A DNA stretch of 43,437 nt from Synechococcus sp. MED850 (GCA_002700765.1 PAEP01000054.1:5240-48676), one strand, 5' to 3'. Positions 1 through 8,917 are shown, numbered from the stretch's first letter. Numbers and translations are program-made. The notes: generated by a model from the sequence alone, not told the origin.

Positions 1-8
1 TGATTGGC

Positions 9-332
9 TTGAATGTTTTCGAAAGATCGTTGTATCAATCAAAAAAGGGCAGCCTCCTAGCTACTGGCAGTCCAAAACGCATGACTGATGCATTCGCTGA
101 TCTTTATGAAGAGGATCCAGACATCCTGGATTCGTTGAGGGAGGAAATATTTGTCGTCAGCAATAAAAGAGGGAGAACTCTCGATTTGATTCCTCTACTG
201 CCATTGGGTCCTGAGCGGGAAGGCCTTCGACCTATCTGGTGCACGATGGATTCGGCAGAGGTGAGAGAAGACGAGGAGTGGTTCCAACGTTGGCAGGGTT
301 ATTGCAGTGACGTTGGAGTTGAACTTGTTTAA
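9..332 (+). CDS. Hypothetical protein, probably cut by the left window edge
   Basis: The reading frame is open from the window edge to a TAA at 330-332. The first in-frame start candidate is a TTG at 9, but the frame stays open to base 3, so the true start may lie outside the window. The visible 107 residues are acidic, with several Trp residues near the C-terminus (PIWCTMDS, EEWFQRWQGY), no membrane segment and no motif I recognise. An inverted repeat at 369-403 follows the stop and could end its transcript. The function is unknown and the true length uncertain. Confidence 0.5.
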   Translation: MNVFERSLYQSKKGSLLATGSPKRMTDAFADLYEEDPDILDSLREEIFVVSNKRGRTLDLIPLLPLGPEREGLRPIWCTMDSAEVREDEEWFQRWQGYCSDVGVELV

Positions 333-368
333 CTGCTGCCGGTAATCAATCAAGAGCCAGAATTTCAA

Positions 369-403
369 GTTCCCCGTTGTTCAACAGTCCACCAGCGGGG
401 AAC
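369..403. terminator. Inverted repeat between convergent genes, possible bidirectional terminator
   Basis: Perfect 8-bp arms GTTCCCCG (369-376) and CGGGGAAC (396-403) enclose a 19-nt loop. The repeat lies between the end of the first gene and the convergent end of the exonuclease gene. There is no clear T run on either side, so it is a weak terminator by sequence. The rest of the 333-575 gap shows nothing I can support as a gene. Confidence 0.35.
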
Positions 404-575
404 ACGTCAATCAGTCACGTCTGACCAATGCCCATCAACACCCTGAACTTCCTTGTTCCGCTGCAGGATCTTTTGTTTGCCTTTCAATCAATCGATGCTG
501 AGTCGTTCTTCAAATGGCTCTATTTCGGTGTTCAGAGGCTTGGAGAGCCTGTGGCATGTGAGCTGATCGTTGTAT

Positions 576-1562
576 TCAGTCGCTTTCCCCTTCGAACAGC
601 GTGTCCAGCGGCTCAGCATCGATCCCTTCCACCTCGCGCAGGTAGCGAGCGAGCACGTCGCTCTGACCATGGGTGACATACACCTTTTTGGCTCCACTTT
701 CCCGAACTGTCCTGATCAGACCTGGCCAGTCGGCGTGATCGCTGAGCACAAAGCCCCGCTCATAGCCACGACGCCTGCGTGCTCCTCGCACCGCCATCCA
801 TCCGGACGCAAATGCGGTTTGAGGTGCCTTGAACCGTCGCATCCAGCTGGAGCGATGGGCTGAAGGCGGTGCCAGAACCAAGCGCCCTGCAAGAGCATCG
901 CTGCGCGGCAGCTCACTCACCGGACGGGATGGCGTCATCGGAACCTTTGCATCCCTGTAGTGACGGGTGACCGTTTCCACCGCGCCATGCAGAAGCACCT
1001 CGTCCTCAACACCGATGGACCTCAATTCCGCCAGAAGCCTCTGGGCCTTGCCGAAGGCATAACAGAACAGCAGAGAGGGACGATCTTGATCTCCCTGCCA
1101 CCAGTCCCGGATCTGTTCAGCCACGGCTGAACCCTTTTGCCAGCGGTAGATCGGCATGCCAAATGTGGCCTCCGTGATCAGCACATCACAGGGCACCGGT
1201 TCGAATGGCGTGCAGCTCGGGTCGTCGTCCCGTTTGTAATCACCGCTCACCACCCACACCTCCCCATCACATTCCAGCCGGATCTGGGCAGAACCGAGCA
1301 CGTGGCCGGCGCTGTGGAAGGACACCTTGCACTGCCCGAGCCAGAGCTCTTCTCCGTATTGGACCGGATGCAGGCTGATGGTCTGGCCGAGTCGCTGCCG
1401 GAGCACTCCCTCGCTGCTCGCCACCGCCCAGTAAGAACCACAGCCGGATCTGGCGTGATCCGCATGGGCGTGGGTGATCAGCGCCCTTGGAACGGGTCGC
1501 CAGGGATCAATCCAGGCATCGGCAGCCCGGCAGTAGAGGCCTTCGGCGGTGCGCTCGATCAA
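576..1562 (-). CDS. Ligase-associated DNA exonuclease, metallo-beta-lactamase fold
   Basis: This 328-aa protein has the metal-binding signature THAHADHARSG at residues 30-40 (H31, H33, D35, H36), further conserved His residues (SAGHVLGSAQI; FVLSDHADW; YVTHGQSD), and the general layout of the MBL/beta-CASP-like exonucleases found beside ATP-dependent DNA ligases in bacteria (TIGR04122 type). These act in DNA end processing. The start is a TTG at 1562: an in-frame stop lies two codons upstream and no ATG is available, and the N-terminus then matches the family start (IERTAEGLYC). The usual partner ligase and Lhr-type helicase are not next to it here: only about 240 bp of non-coding sequence and an unrelated gene lie downstream. 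The family assignment is secure; the in vivo role is inferred from relatives. Confidence 0.82.
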   Translation of the reverse strand: MIERTAEGLYCRAADAWIDPWRPVPRALITHAHADHARSGCGSYWAVASSEGVLRQRLGQTISLHPVQYGEELWLGQCKVSFHSAGHVLGSAQIRLECDGEVWVVSGDYKRDDDPSCTPFEPVPCDVLITEATFGMPIYRWQKGSAVAEQIRDWWQGDQDRPSLLFCYAFGKAQRLLAELRSIGVEDEVLLHGAVETVTRHYRDAKVPMTPSRPVSELPRSDALAGRLVLAPPSAHRSSWMRRFKAPQTAFASGWMAVRGARRRRGYERGFVLSDHADWPGLIRTVRESGAKKVYVTHGQSDVLARYLREVEGIDAEPLDTLFEGESD

Positions 1563-1627
1563 GCCTGTTCATTCGATGCGCCAAGTCTGCAAGGCCCGTA
1601 GCTTGAGCGCGTTGTTGTGCCTTGTTC

Positions 1628-1861
1628 ATGAAGCTTCTGATTTCAGCCCTGGTGGCCTCGTCCTTGGTCCTGCCCGGTTCTGCGCTGGCTCAGAAGAAGA
1701 TCCCCAAGGCACAGGGTCACGACCAGTGCCCCCTGGGATACGTGAACACCCTCGGCACGACATGCGTGTCTCCGATCTATTACGAGATGAAACCCACGAA
1801 CGGAGAAGCCTGCCCGTCCGGTTTCATGAATGTTGGCGCCGGTTACTGCCGCAAGAAGTGA
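1628..1861 (+). CDS. Small secreted cysteine-containing protein
   Basis: This 77-aa protein starts at ATG 1628 (a TTG two codons upstream at 1622 is less likely). Residues 1-22 are a classical signal peptide (MKLLISALVASSLVLPGSALA) with an AxA cleavage site. The mature part is about 55 residues and carries four cysteines in two similar motifs (DQCPLGYVNTLGTTC and EACPSGFMNVGAGYC), which suggests a duplicated unit with disulfides. It probably acts in the periplasm or thylakoid lumen. Similar small proteins are common in picocyanobacteria, but I know of no assigned function. It is convergent with nadA, which ends 16 nt downstream. Confidence 0.72.
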   Translation: MKLLISALVASSLVLPGSALAQKKIPKAQGHDQCPLGYVNTLGTTCVSPIYYEMKPTNGEACPSGFMNVGAGYCRKK

Positions 1862-1877
1862 GTGGCTTGGGCTCTGT

Positions 1878-2810
1878 TCATCGGCTGAGCTCCAGCATTT
1901 TCTGAATCGGCTGAAGTGCCCTGATTCTCAGCTCTTCTTCCAGTTCGATCGCAGGTTCCAGGTTCTCAAGACAAGCGTGCAGTTTCTCGAGGGTGTTGAG
2001 TCGCATGTAGGGGCATGCGTTGCAACTGCATCCATCGATCCCTGGAACGTCGATCAATGTTTTCTCTGGAACCCGTTGTTTCATCTGGTGCAGGATTCCA
2101 GGTTCCGTCAGCACGATGAATGTTTCAGCACGGCTGCTTTCGCTGTGGTTGAGCAATTTGCTGGTGGAGCCGATGAAATCTGCGTGTTCGAGAAGGTGTT
2201 CCTGACATTCAGGATGGGCAATGACCTCTGCATCGGGATGTTCCTGCTTCAGCTGTAGAACAGCCTCTTCACTGAAGGTTTCGTGCACGATGCAGCGACC
2301 GGGCCAAAGGGTGAGATCCCTGCCGCTCTGCCGTTGAACCCAACGCCCGAGGTTCTCATCAGGAGCAAACAGCACAGGCCGATCAACAGGGATCTGTCGG
2401 ACAAGATCCACCGCGTTGCTGCTTGTGCAGATCAGATCGCTCTGAGCCTTCACCGCTGCAGTGCAATTGATGTAACTGATGACGAAATGGTCGGGATGCT
2501 TGTGGCGGAAATCTGCGAATTCGTCCGCCGGACAGTCATCGGCGAGTGAGCAGCCGGCGTCCAGATCAGGCAGCAGAACTGTTTTCTGCGGGCTCAGGAT
2601 CTTGGCTGTTTCGGCCATGAAATGAACGCCGCAGAACACGATCACATCCGCGGTTGTGTTGGCGGCCTTGCGTGAGAGTTCAAGGGAATCACCAATGAAG
2701 TCGGCGATGTCCTGAACCTCGGGTTCCTGGTAGTAGTGGGCCAGGATCACGGCATTGCGCTCTTGCTTCAGCCGTTCAATCGCCGCAACCAGGCTGTTGT
2801 CAGCGGTCAT
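1878..2810 (-). CDS. nadA: Quinolinate synthase
   Basis: NadA condenses iminoaspartate with dihydroxyacetone phosphate to quinolinate, the precursor of NAD, using a [4Fe-4S] cluster. The 310-aa protein has the family hallmarks in order: [20 protein letters not shown] near residues 24-43, [14 protein letters not shown] at 59-72, [13 protein letters not shown] at 82-94, [10 protein letters not shown] near 113, AHPECQEHL near 198-206, GSTSKLL near 214, and [12 protein letters not shown] at 261-272. The likely cluster ligands are C87, C202 and C266 by comparison with known NadA enzymes. The ATG at 2810 gives the normal length for the short NadA class. The gene is divergent from the metallophosphoesterase, with only about 43 bp between the two starts. 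No nadB or nadC is visible in the window. Confidence 0.95.
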   Translation of the reverse strand: MTADNSLVAAIERLKQERNAVILAHYYQEPEVQDIADFIGDSLELSRKAANTTADVIVFCGVHFMAETAKILSPQKTVLLPDLDAGCSLADDCPADEFADFRHKHPDHFVISYINCTAAVKAQSDLICTSSNAVDLVRQIPVDRPVLFAPDENLGRWVQRQSGRDLTLWPGRCIVHETFSEEAVLQLKQEHPDAEVIAHPECQEHLLEHADFIGSTSKLLNHSESSRAETFIVLTEPGILHQMKQRVPEKTLIDVPGIDGCSCNACPYMRLNTLEKLHACLENLEPAIELEEELRIRALQPIQKMLELSR

Positions 2811-2853
2811 CGGTTGGAGCCAGGGCAGGATGGTCTCAGCCTAAACAGCATTT

Positions 2854-3711
2854 CTGCCGGCACTCCGACTTGCCATTGCCGGTGATTTGCACGGCTCCTG
2901 GAGTGGAGCTGATGAGGGGTTGTTGTCGGCACTTGCTCCGGATGCTGTTCTGTTCGTGGGTGATCTCAGTGATGGTGACCTGCGCCTGACAAAACGGATC
3001 GCTTCTCTGCCTCACCCCGTGGCGGTGATCCTTGGTAACCACGACCGTGGCCGGGATCAAAGCGGCGGCGTGTTGCGACAGCAATTGGCCCTTCTCGGTG
3101 AACAGCACTGCGCCTGGTCACGTCGATGCTGGACCCGACCGGAGATCGCTGTTGTCGGTGCACGCCCCTGCAGTGCCGGTGGTGGATTTCAGCTTTCCAA
3201 GGCGGTGGAAGCCGTGTTCGGACCGGTCACAGTGGAACAATCCGCTGATCGGATCGTGGCTGCCGCAGCGGATGTCCCAGCTGATCAGCCGTTGGTGGTG
3301 CTGGCGCACTGCGGTCCCACCGGTCTGGGATCCGATCCGGACAGCCCCTGTGGTCGGGATTGGAAGTCCCCTGCGGTCGACTGGGGCGATCAGGACCTTG
3401 CCCTGGCTCTGGATCGCATGGCGCGCCGGCGTGCTCCGGATCTCGTGGTCTTCGGCCACATGCACCATCAGCTCAAGCGGGGTCGAGGCTTGCGGCAAAG
3501 CTTCCACCGCGATCGTCGAGGCATCGTTTACCTGAATGCCGCCTGTGTGCCACGAGCCGGTGCGGATGATCAGCAGCGCAGTCTTCTTCATCTGTCATGG
3601 GCTGAATTCCGCGGATGCCGACTCAGCCATCTCAGCCACCGTTGGTACACGCCAGAGGGTGTTCTGATTCATCAGGAAGAGCTGCCCCTGGAGCGGATTC
3701 ACCCGTGCTGA
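2854..3711 (+). CDS. Metallophosphoesterase, cyanobacterial TIGR04168-like
   Basis: This is a calcineurin-like phosphoesterase with the metal-binding blocks GDLHG, VGDLSDGDL, GNHDRG, VLAHCGP and FGHMHH. The first standard start codon, a TTG at 2887, lies inside GDLHG and would delete the metal-binding Asp (codon 2884-2886). Translation must therefore begin upstream, yet the open frame back to the TAA at 2842-2844 contains no ATG, GTG or TTG. A CTG at 2854 gives (L)PALRLAIAGDLHG, which fits the usual MxIAxxGDLHG start; an ATT at 2875 is the alternative. I chose the CTG. The 3' end overlaps the next gene by 7 nt (3705-3711), which suggests translational coupling. Relatives occur in cyanobacteria and plants; the substrate is unknown to me. 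Confidence 0.78.
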   Translation: MPALRLAIAGDLHGSWSGADEGLLSALAPDAVLFVGDLSDGDLRLTKRIASLPHPVAVILGNHDRGRDQSGGVLRQQLALLGEQHCAWSRRCWTRPEIAVVGARPCSAGGGFQLSKAVEAVFGPVTVEQSADRIVAAAADVPADQPLVVLAHCGPTGLGSDPDSPCGRDWKSPAVDWGDQDLALALDRMARRRAPDLVVFGHMHHQLKRGRGLRQSFHRDRRGIVYLNAACVPRAGADDQQRSLLHLSWAEFRGCRLSHLSHRWYTPEGVLIHQEELPLERIHPC

Positions 3712-4787
3712 TCTACGTCTGCAGCAGCAGTCACGGCTTTGGTCATGCGGCCCGGGATGCCGCCGTGCTTCAGCAGTTGCATCGGCTTCGACCGGACTGG
3801 CGACTGGTGATCAGTTCCATGGTTCCCAAGGCGTTCTTGATCGATTTGCTTGGTTTCGATGCCGTGGAGGTTCGCCCCTGCCGCTGGGATGTGGGCATGG
3901 TCCAGGCCGATGCCCTCGGCAGTGACCCGCCAAGGACCTTGGACGCCCTTGCTGAACTTGAAACCCAACTGCCTGTCCAGCTTTCCGACGAGGCGGACTG
4001 GATCAGAGCTCAAGGCCTCCCGGTTCTGGTGATTGGGGATATTCCCCCAGCCGCCGCAGATCTTGCCGACCGTCTTGATGCACCGCTGGTGTGGATTGGA
4101 AATTTTGGATGGGATGAGATCTATGCGCCTTTCGGTGGGGACTTTCTTGCCCATGCCGAGTCGGCTCGTCATCGCTATGGCCGCGGCAATCTCCTGTTGC
4201 GCTGTCCCTTCGATCTGGCCATGGATTGGGGCATCCCGCAGGACCAGCTCCCGTTGGTCTGCAGCGAACCTCGTGGCCTTCCTCCGTCTTTGCGGGAGCA
4301 GCTCAGATCGATTGAGAAGCCATTGGTGATGCTCAGTTTCGGTGGTATGGGCCTGGAGGTGGACCCCGGTTTGTTCAGACGCTGGCCGAGCCACCACTTC
4401 CTGATGGCATCAGCCGTGGGGGGAGCCGATCAGAACCAGCTGGATCAGCTCGACAATGTCGCGATTCTTCCCCAAGGCGTCCGTCCTCTCGACGTTTTTC
4501 CATTCTGTGACCGCCATATCGGCAAGCCTGGTTTCAGCACGTTCTGTGAAGCCATGTCCCTCAAGGTGGGGCTCCACGTTGTGGAACGACAGGATTTTGC
4601 TGAGGTGAACGCTCTCATGGATGGTCTTCAACGCCATTCCCGTCACAGAGTGCTCTCAAGAGACGCCTTCATGACTGGGGATTGGAAGCTTGATCGTCCC
4701 TTGCATCCACCGTCCTCCAGTTCTTTAGAGAGCGATGGTGCTCAACGTGCCGCTCAGATCATTCTCAGTTTTTGCGGGCAAATTTGA
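3705..4787 (+). CDS. Glycosyltransferase-like protein with SSHGFGHA motif
   Basis: This 360-aa protein begins with VLIYVCSSSHGFGHAARDAAV, the N-terminal glycine/histidine loop typical of GT-B (MurG-like) glycosyltransferases and of the N-terminal half of L-arabinokinase. The later blocks VMLSFGGMG, VAILPQGVRPLDVFP, DRHIGKPGFSTFCEA and GLHVVERQDFAE match the C-terminal nucleotide-sugar-binding half of that fold. The start is a GTG at 3705 that overlaps the stop of the phosphoesterase gene by 7 nt. A longer frame reaching 3615 would run inside that gene and adds residues unlike any family start. Donor and acceptor are unknown. Coupling to a phosphoesterase hints at a shared pathway, but this is inference. 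Confidence 0.72.
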   Translation: MLIYVCSSSHGFGHAARDAAVLQQLHRLRPDWRLVISSMVPKAFLIDLLGFDAVEVRPCRWDVGMVQADALGSDPPRTLDALAELETQLPVQLSDEADWIRAQGLPVLVIGDIPPAAADLADRLDAPLVWIGNFGWDEIYAPFGGDFLAHAESARHRYGRGNLLLRCPFDLAMDWGIPQDQLPLVCSEPRGLPPSLREQLRSIEKPLVMLSFGGMGLEVDPGLFRRWPSHHFLMASAVGGADQNQLDQLDNVAILPQGVRPLDVFPFCDRHIGKPGFSTFCEAMSLKVGLHVVERQDFAEVNALMDGLQRHSRHRVLSRDAFMTGDWKLDRPLHPPSSSSLESDGAQRAAQIILSFCGQI

Positions 4788-4924
4788 TTTGAAGCTACGT
4801 AGCAACCATTGCAATCTCTTGTGATTCGTACTTGGTTTCGATGAAATCATCGCGCTGACTGTCACTGCAGACAATTTGTTCGCTGGCATATTTACCCGTT
4901 GCCTTGGCCTATTCGTTCGACAAA

Positions 4925-4949
4925 GTAACGGTCATGGTCAAACCGTTAC
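4925..4949. promoter_or_regulatory. Perfect inverted repeat upstream of the lysozyme gene, candidate operator
   Basis: Arms GTAACGGT (4925-4932) and ACCGTTAC (4942-4949) are perfect inverted repeats of 8 bp with a 9-nt spacer, about 57 bp upstream of the lysozyme-like ATG. The symmetry and spacing suit a dimeric regulator. It is not a canonical NtcA site (GTA-N8-TAC). The rest of the 4788-5005 gap shows no gene. Confidence 0.35.
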
Positions 4950-5005
4950 AGACGGTTGTCATCCGCTTCTGACATCCATTCCTCGCAAGAGGACAAGCCC
5001 TTCGA

Positions 5006-5734
5006 ATGCCTTTTATGACTATCCGCGCAACGATTGGTCGAGTCACCCTCCTGACCGCTTGCGTCGGTTTGTCGCCTGTATTCATATCTTCTCCGGCCTC
5101 CAAGGCCAGTCTCCTTCCGCCTGAGTCCAGAGCGCAGCTGCTCAGCGAGCCTGACGAGCAGCCCTCCAGGGCCATTCCGTACATCATCACTCCCGAGAGG
5201 AGGGCGATGCTCAACACCATCCGTTTCGCAGAGGGAACCTGGCGAGGTGGTTTGGATGTGGGTTACAGGGTGATGTTCGGAGGCGGCCTGATGCCGAGCA
5301 TGGACCGTCACCCAGACCGTGTGATCTACAGCTCCCGTTACGCCAGTGCTGCGGCAGGGGCCTATCAGTTCATGCCATTCACCTGGAATCTGGTTCAGCG
5401 CAGCATCGGTGTTGTCGGCTTCGGCCCTGCGGCTCAGGATCAGGGAGCTCTGTTCTTGATTGAACGACGCAAGGCGCTTCCCCTGACGGATGCCGGCTCT
5501 CTCACCCCGGTTCTGACCGCCATGCTCGCCCCCGAGTGGGCGTCCTTCCCCACCCTTGCTGGACGCAGCTACTACGGCCAACCCGTGAAGAAGTACACAC
5601 GGCTCAAATCCTTCTACAAAGTGAACCTCGAAGAGCTGCGCAAGCTTCGTGACAAGCGCAGGTCTGAATTGTCGTCAGCGAAAAAACCCGATGTGTGCAC
5701 CGGGTCCAGGATTTACTGTGCCACTCAACTCTGA
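5006..5734 (+). CDS. Phage-lambda-type (GH104) lysozyme-like muramidase, secreted
   Basis: Residues about 66-205 follow the phage lambda R endolysin (glycoside hydrolase family 104) closely in order: MLNTIRFAEGT (catalytic Glu expected at E76), the GYRVMFGGGLM block, a DHP-like DRHPDRV block, SAAAGAYQFMPFTW, and WASFPTLAGRSYYGQ. Residues 1-34 form a likely signal peptide (TLLTACVGLSPVFISSPASKA), so unlike lambda R the protein should reach the periplasm unaided. A basic C-terminal tail of about 40 residues follows and ends with a Cys pair (DVCTGSRIYC). ATG 5006 and ATG 5015 are both possible starts. No holin, spanin or phage gene is nearby, so a cell-wall remodelling or defensive role is more likely than lysis. 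It overlaps the convergent TPM gene by 10 nt. Confidence 0.85.
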   Translation: MPFMTIRATIGRVTLLTACVGLSPVFISSPASKASLLPPESRAQLLSEPDEQPSRAIPYIITPERRAMLNTIRFAEGTWRGGLDVGYRVMFGGGLMPSMDRHPDRVIYSSRYASAAAGAYQFMPFTWNLVQRSIGVVGFGPAAQDQGALFLIERRKALPLTDAGSLTPVLTAMLAPEWASFPTLAGRSYYGQPVKKYTRLKSFYKVNLEELRKLRDKRRSELSSAKKPDVCTGSRIYCATQL

Positions 5735-6537
5735 TCGGTTTCTTTGTTGAGTTGTCGACCGACCGTTGCCTGGGCAATCAGGTAGGCAGCAACCGCTCCA
5801 CCCAGAAATCCCATGCTGTTACGCAGCAAGGGCAGCACATCAGATGTTCTGGTGATCACCGGGGCGATCCCGAAGACACCGAACAACATGATCCAAAGGG
5901 GTGATAACAGCAGAAGCCAGGCCCAAGCGACCGTCTCCCCTTCCTTTCGCGGATAGGCCGCAAATCCAGCGATCAATCCCCCGAGGATCGATGTGGTCAG
6001 CGTCCAGAGCCATTGTTCAAGGGGAAGACCCGGAACAACCTGGCAACCGCCCCGCTCAAGGCAGATCTCCACTGCATTGAGAGCATCAAGGATGGAACCA
6101 TCTTCTCCGTGGTCCTTCACGTAGTACTGATTGCCAAATCGCGTCTGTAGCTCCACCCAATAGGTGCGGGGCATCAGCGCAAAGAAGGCGTCACCGACGT
6201 TGAAATTGAGCAAATTGCCGCCACGGGGATCAGCTACCAGGAGCAGACTCCGCTCATCCAACCCCCAGAACTCCCGCACTGCCAACCCTGGGGTCCGCTC
6301 GTATTGCGTCAGCACACGCAGCTTCCATCCGGTGTTGTCTTCGAATTGATTGAGGGCTTCTTCCAGGCCTGCCCTTTGGTTGTCACTGAACGCGCGGGCC
6401 AGGTCAATCACCGGGGTCGGATGATCCGGCAGCAGATCAGGATTGTCATAGGCCCTGGCTGGTGCCGTGGCTGTGAAACCCACGAGCAGCGTGGCCAGCA
6501 GGCATGCCAACACCTTCCTGATGCGATGTGTTGCCAT
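5725..6537 (-). CDS. TPM-domain thylakoid protein, Psb32-like
   Basis: This 270-aa protein has a signal peptide (residues 1-29, ending TAPARA), a TPM domain (about 35-170: TPVIDLARAFSDNQRAGLEEAL, TGWKLRVLTQYER, LLLVADPRGGNLLNFNVGDAF) and two C-terminal membrane segments (about 180-195 and 205-225) followed by another hydrophobic stretch near 245-260. Cyanobacterial and plant relatives (Psb32, Arabidopsis At1g54780/TLP18.3) take part in photosystem II protection and repair. The domain should face the lumen. It starts at ATG 6537, 31 nt from the divergent methyltransferase start. The family is clear; the PSII role is by homology. Confidence 0.82.
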   Translation of the reverse strand: MATHRIRKVLACLLATLLVGFTATAPARAYDNPDLLPDHPTPVIDLARAFSDNQRAGLEEALNQFEDNTGWKLRVLTQYERTPGLAVREFWGLDERSLLLVADPRGGNLLNFNVGDAFFALMPRTYWVELQTRFGNQYYVKDHGEDGSILDALNAVEICLERGGCQVVPGLPLEQWLWTLTTSILGGLIAGFAAYPRKEGETVAWAWLLLLSPLWIMLFGVFGIAPVITRTSDVLPLLRNSMGFLGGAVAAYLIAQATVGRQLNKETDQS

Positions 6538-6568
6538 GGATCTGCTGCAGCGACGGGCATTCTCACCA

Positions 6569-7759
6569 ATGGAATCAAAAGCTGCGTCATGCCCAGCCTG
6601 GTTGGCGCATCATCTGAAACAGGCCGGTGGAGCCGTGCCCTTTAGGCAGTTCATGGACTGGGCTCTGAACGATCCTGAACATGGCTATTACGGCTCCGGT
6701 CGCGCCCGGCTTGGACCAACGGGAGATTTCGCGACGTCGCCTTCGTTGGGCTCCGATTTCGCAGCGCTTCTGGCCCGTCAGATCGCTGCCTGGGTGCCCT
6801 TGTTCCCGACCGCTGCCCCTCTGTCGCTGGTTGAGTTCGGACCGGGAGAGGGAGATCTCGCCGCCGATCTGATTACGGCACTGCAGGAGCTTGTTCCCGA
6901 CAGTGCCGAGCGTTTCGAACTGGTGCTTGTGGAAGCCAATCCAGGCATGCGCGAACGGCAGCAGCGGCGGCTGCTTGAGGCCTCCTCCATTCCGATTCGC
7001 TGGTCGACAGCTGAGCAGCTGCAATCCGATCCAGTGGTGGGATTTGTCGTGGCCCACGAGTTTTTTGATGCTTTGCCGGTTGATCGTCTGGTCTGGTGCA
7101 ACGGTTCGCTGCAGCTGCAAGGTGTCCGTCTCAGCGGAAACCAAAGCCTGGAGACCATCACGCTGCCCCTTCCCTCTGCATTGGAGTCATCCATTGCTGA
7201 GATCTCCGCCCGCTGTGGTTTCGCAATCCCCCCAGGAGAGGTGCAGGACGGTTGGGCGACGGAGTGGCACTCCGATCAGGCGCATTGGTTCAGGGCGATC
7301 GCGAATGGGCTCAGGCAGGGGGCCCTTCTGGTGATCGATTATTCCCTTGAAGCGCGTCGTTACTACGCGAGCCGTCGAACGGACGGAACCTTGATGGGGT
7401 ACCGCCATCAGCAGGCCATCAACGCTCCACTGGAACAGATCGGTGCACAGGACCTGACGGCGCATCTCTGCATCGACACGGCGATCGATGCTGCCGTCCA
7501 TTCGGGCTGGCGATCCATCGACTGTGTGAGGCAGGGAGAAGCTCTGCTTGCACTCGGGTTGGCTGAACGCCTCCATGGGCTGCAGACCCTTGCGCCCGAT
7601 CAGCTGCCGCAGGCCTTGAACCGTCGAGAAGCAATGCTCAGACTGGTGGATCCCGCCGGTCTTGGTGATTTCCGCTGGATGCTATTCGGTCGGAACCTCG
7701 GGGAGGTTGACCTCAGGCTTGCAGGTTCTCCAAACATCTCAAGATCTCCTCTCGGCTGA
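6569..7759 (+). CDS. MidA/NDUFAF7-type SAM-dependent methyltransferase
   Basis: This 396-aa protein of the DUF185/MidA family carries the SAM-binding motif [14 protein letters not shown] at residues 88-101, preceded by the family blocks [24 protein letters not shown] (39-62) and followed by [15 protein letters not shown] and [14 protein letters not shown]. Eukaryotic NDUFAF7 methylates an arginine of complex I NDUFS2, so NDH-1 is a plausible target here, but that is inference. I chose ATG 6569; ATG 6536, which overlaps the divergent TPM start codon, and further upstream starts are possible. The 3' end overlaps the convergent aroB gene by 47 nt. Confidence 0.85.
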   Translation: MESKAASCPAWLAHHLKQAGGAVPFRQFMDWALNDPEHGYYGSGRARLGPTGDFATSPSLGSDFAALLARQIAAWVPLFPTAAPLSLVEFGPGEGDLAADLITALQELVPDSAERFELVLVEANPGMRERQQRRLLEASSIPIRWSTAEQLQSDPVVGFVVAHEFFDALPVDRLVWCNGSLQLQGVRLSGNQSLETITLPLPSALESSIAEISARCGFAIPPGEVQDGWATEWHSDQAHWFRAIANGLRQGALLVIDYSLEARRYYASRRTDGTLMGYRHQQAINAPLEQIGAQDLTAHLCIDTAIDAAVHSGWRSIDCVRQGEALLALGLAERLHGLQTLAPDQLPQALNRREAMLRLVDPAGLGDFRWMLFGRNLGEVDLRLAGSPNISRSPLG

Positions 7760-8834
7760 CGTCATCGTGGATTTCAACGGAACCGATTGAGGTCGGCAGC
7801 ACGAAACGGACGCGACCATCCCGCACCTTCTTGTCGCCCTGAAGCGTGTCCAGCACAGCCTCGGGATCCAGAGGAGGCCAAGCACAGGGAAGCAGGGTTC
7901 GTTCGATCAAGCGACGCTGACGATCCGCATCCTCACGCGTCCAGTTTCCTCGCTGCGCTGCCAGCTCCCCCACCGCGACCATCCCGATGGCAACGGCTTC
8001 ACCGTGCAGCCAGGTGCCATAGCCGCAGAGCGTCTCCACCACATGGCCGAAGGTATGGCCGTAATTCAGAACCGCCCTCAGGCCACCCTCCTTTTCATCC
8101 GCAGCCACGATGCGGGCCTTGGCGGCAGCCGAACGCTCCAGAATCGTTTCCAGAAGTCCATTGGTCAGGCCCTCGGCATGATCGGGCTCCTTGCAGCGCT
8201 CCAGCAGGGTGAACAATTCCGGGTCGCCGAGAATGCCGTACTTGATCACTTCTGCCATGCCAGCCCGGAATTCGCGTTGCGGCAGGGTGGCCAGGGTGTT
8301 CGGGTCGATCAACACCAGACGGGGCTGATGGAAGGCTCCAATGAGGTTTTTTCCACCGGGGTGGTTCACGCCGGTTTTGCCGCCAATCGCGGCATCCACC
8401 ATGGCCAGCAAGGTGGTTGGAACCTGAATCACACCGATGCCCCGCAGCCATGTGGCCGCGGCGAATCCCGTCATGTCTCCGACCACCCCGCCTCCGAGAG
8501 CCAGCATCAGAGAGCTGCGTTCCAGCTTCCGCGCGAACGCCGTGTCATGGATTTTCGCAATGGTTGCGGGTGTTTTCTGGTCTTCTCCGGCTTCGATCAG
8601 CAGGAGCTCAGCATCGAATCCATGGCCACGTAAGGAGGACAGGCACAGCTCTCCGTAGGGCGTCGCCACATCGGCGTTGCTCACCACCAGGACTTTGCGT
8701 CCCGCCTGGATTCCCGCTTCCACCAAGGCCTGCCCGATGTTCGCAAGTGATCCCTGACCGATCACCACGTCATAGGGATCCCGGCTCAGAGCAACGGTGA
8801 TCCGTCGATGCTGGAGCTGCGGGGCAACAGTCAT
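7713..8834 (-). CDS. aroB: 3-dehydroquinate synthase
   Basis: AroB converts DAHP to 3-dehydroquinate in the shikimate pathway, with NAD and a divalent metal. The 373-aa protein has the NAD-binding block [22 protein letters not shown], the [35 protein letters not shown] block, the [10 protein letters not shown] block and the metal-ligand motifs [13 protein letters not shown] and [12 protein letters not shown] chose ATG 8834 because the protein then begins about 15 residues before the conserved start of the fold; a GTG at 8909 would add 25 residues. It overlaps midA by 47 nt at the 3' end and is divergent from the sugar permease gene. Confidence 0.96.
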   Translation of the reverse strand: MTVAPQLQHRRITVALSRDPYDVVIGQGSLANIGQALVEAGIQAGRKVLVVSNADVATPYGELCLSSLRGHGFDAELLLIEAGEDQKTPATIAKIHDTAFARKLERSSLMLALGGGVVGDMTGFAAATWLRGIGVIQVPTTLLAMVDAAIGGKTGVNHPGGKNLIGAFHQPRLVLIDPNTLATLPQREFRAGMAEVIKYGILGDPELFTLLERCKEPDHAEGLTNGLLETILERSAAAKARIVAADEKEGGLRAVLNYGHTFGHVVETLCGYGTWLHGEAVAIGMVAVGELAAQRGNWTREDADRQRRLIERTLLPCAWPPLDPEAVLDTLQGDKKVRDGRVRFVLPTSIGSVEIHDDVSREEILRCLENLQA

Positions 8835-8917
8835 GGCATGGTTCAGCCGACGCATCCACTCTGCCCGGCAGGCTTGGATCAGGAGACGTAACGTCTGCCG
8901 AGGATTCACTTCGACCC

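Noticed and set aside
428..676. 82-aa plus-strand frame at the exonuclease 3' end
   Set aside because: Its second half lies antisense to a well-supported gene and has Arg/Ser/Pro-rich shadow composition; the first part matches nothing I know.
2887..3711. Phosphoesterase starting at the TTG at 2887
   Set aside because: It would remove the conserved metal-binding Asp that lies one codon upstream.
4925..4949. NtcA binding site
   Set aside because: The inverted repeat is perfect but lacks the GTA-N8-TAC spacing.
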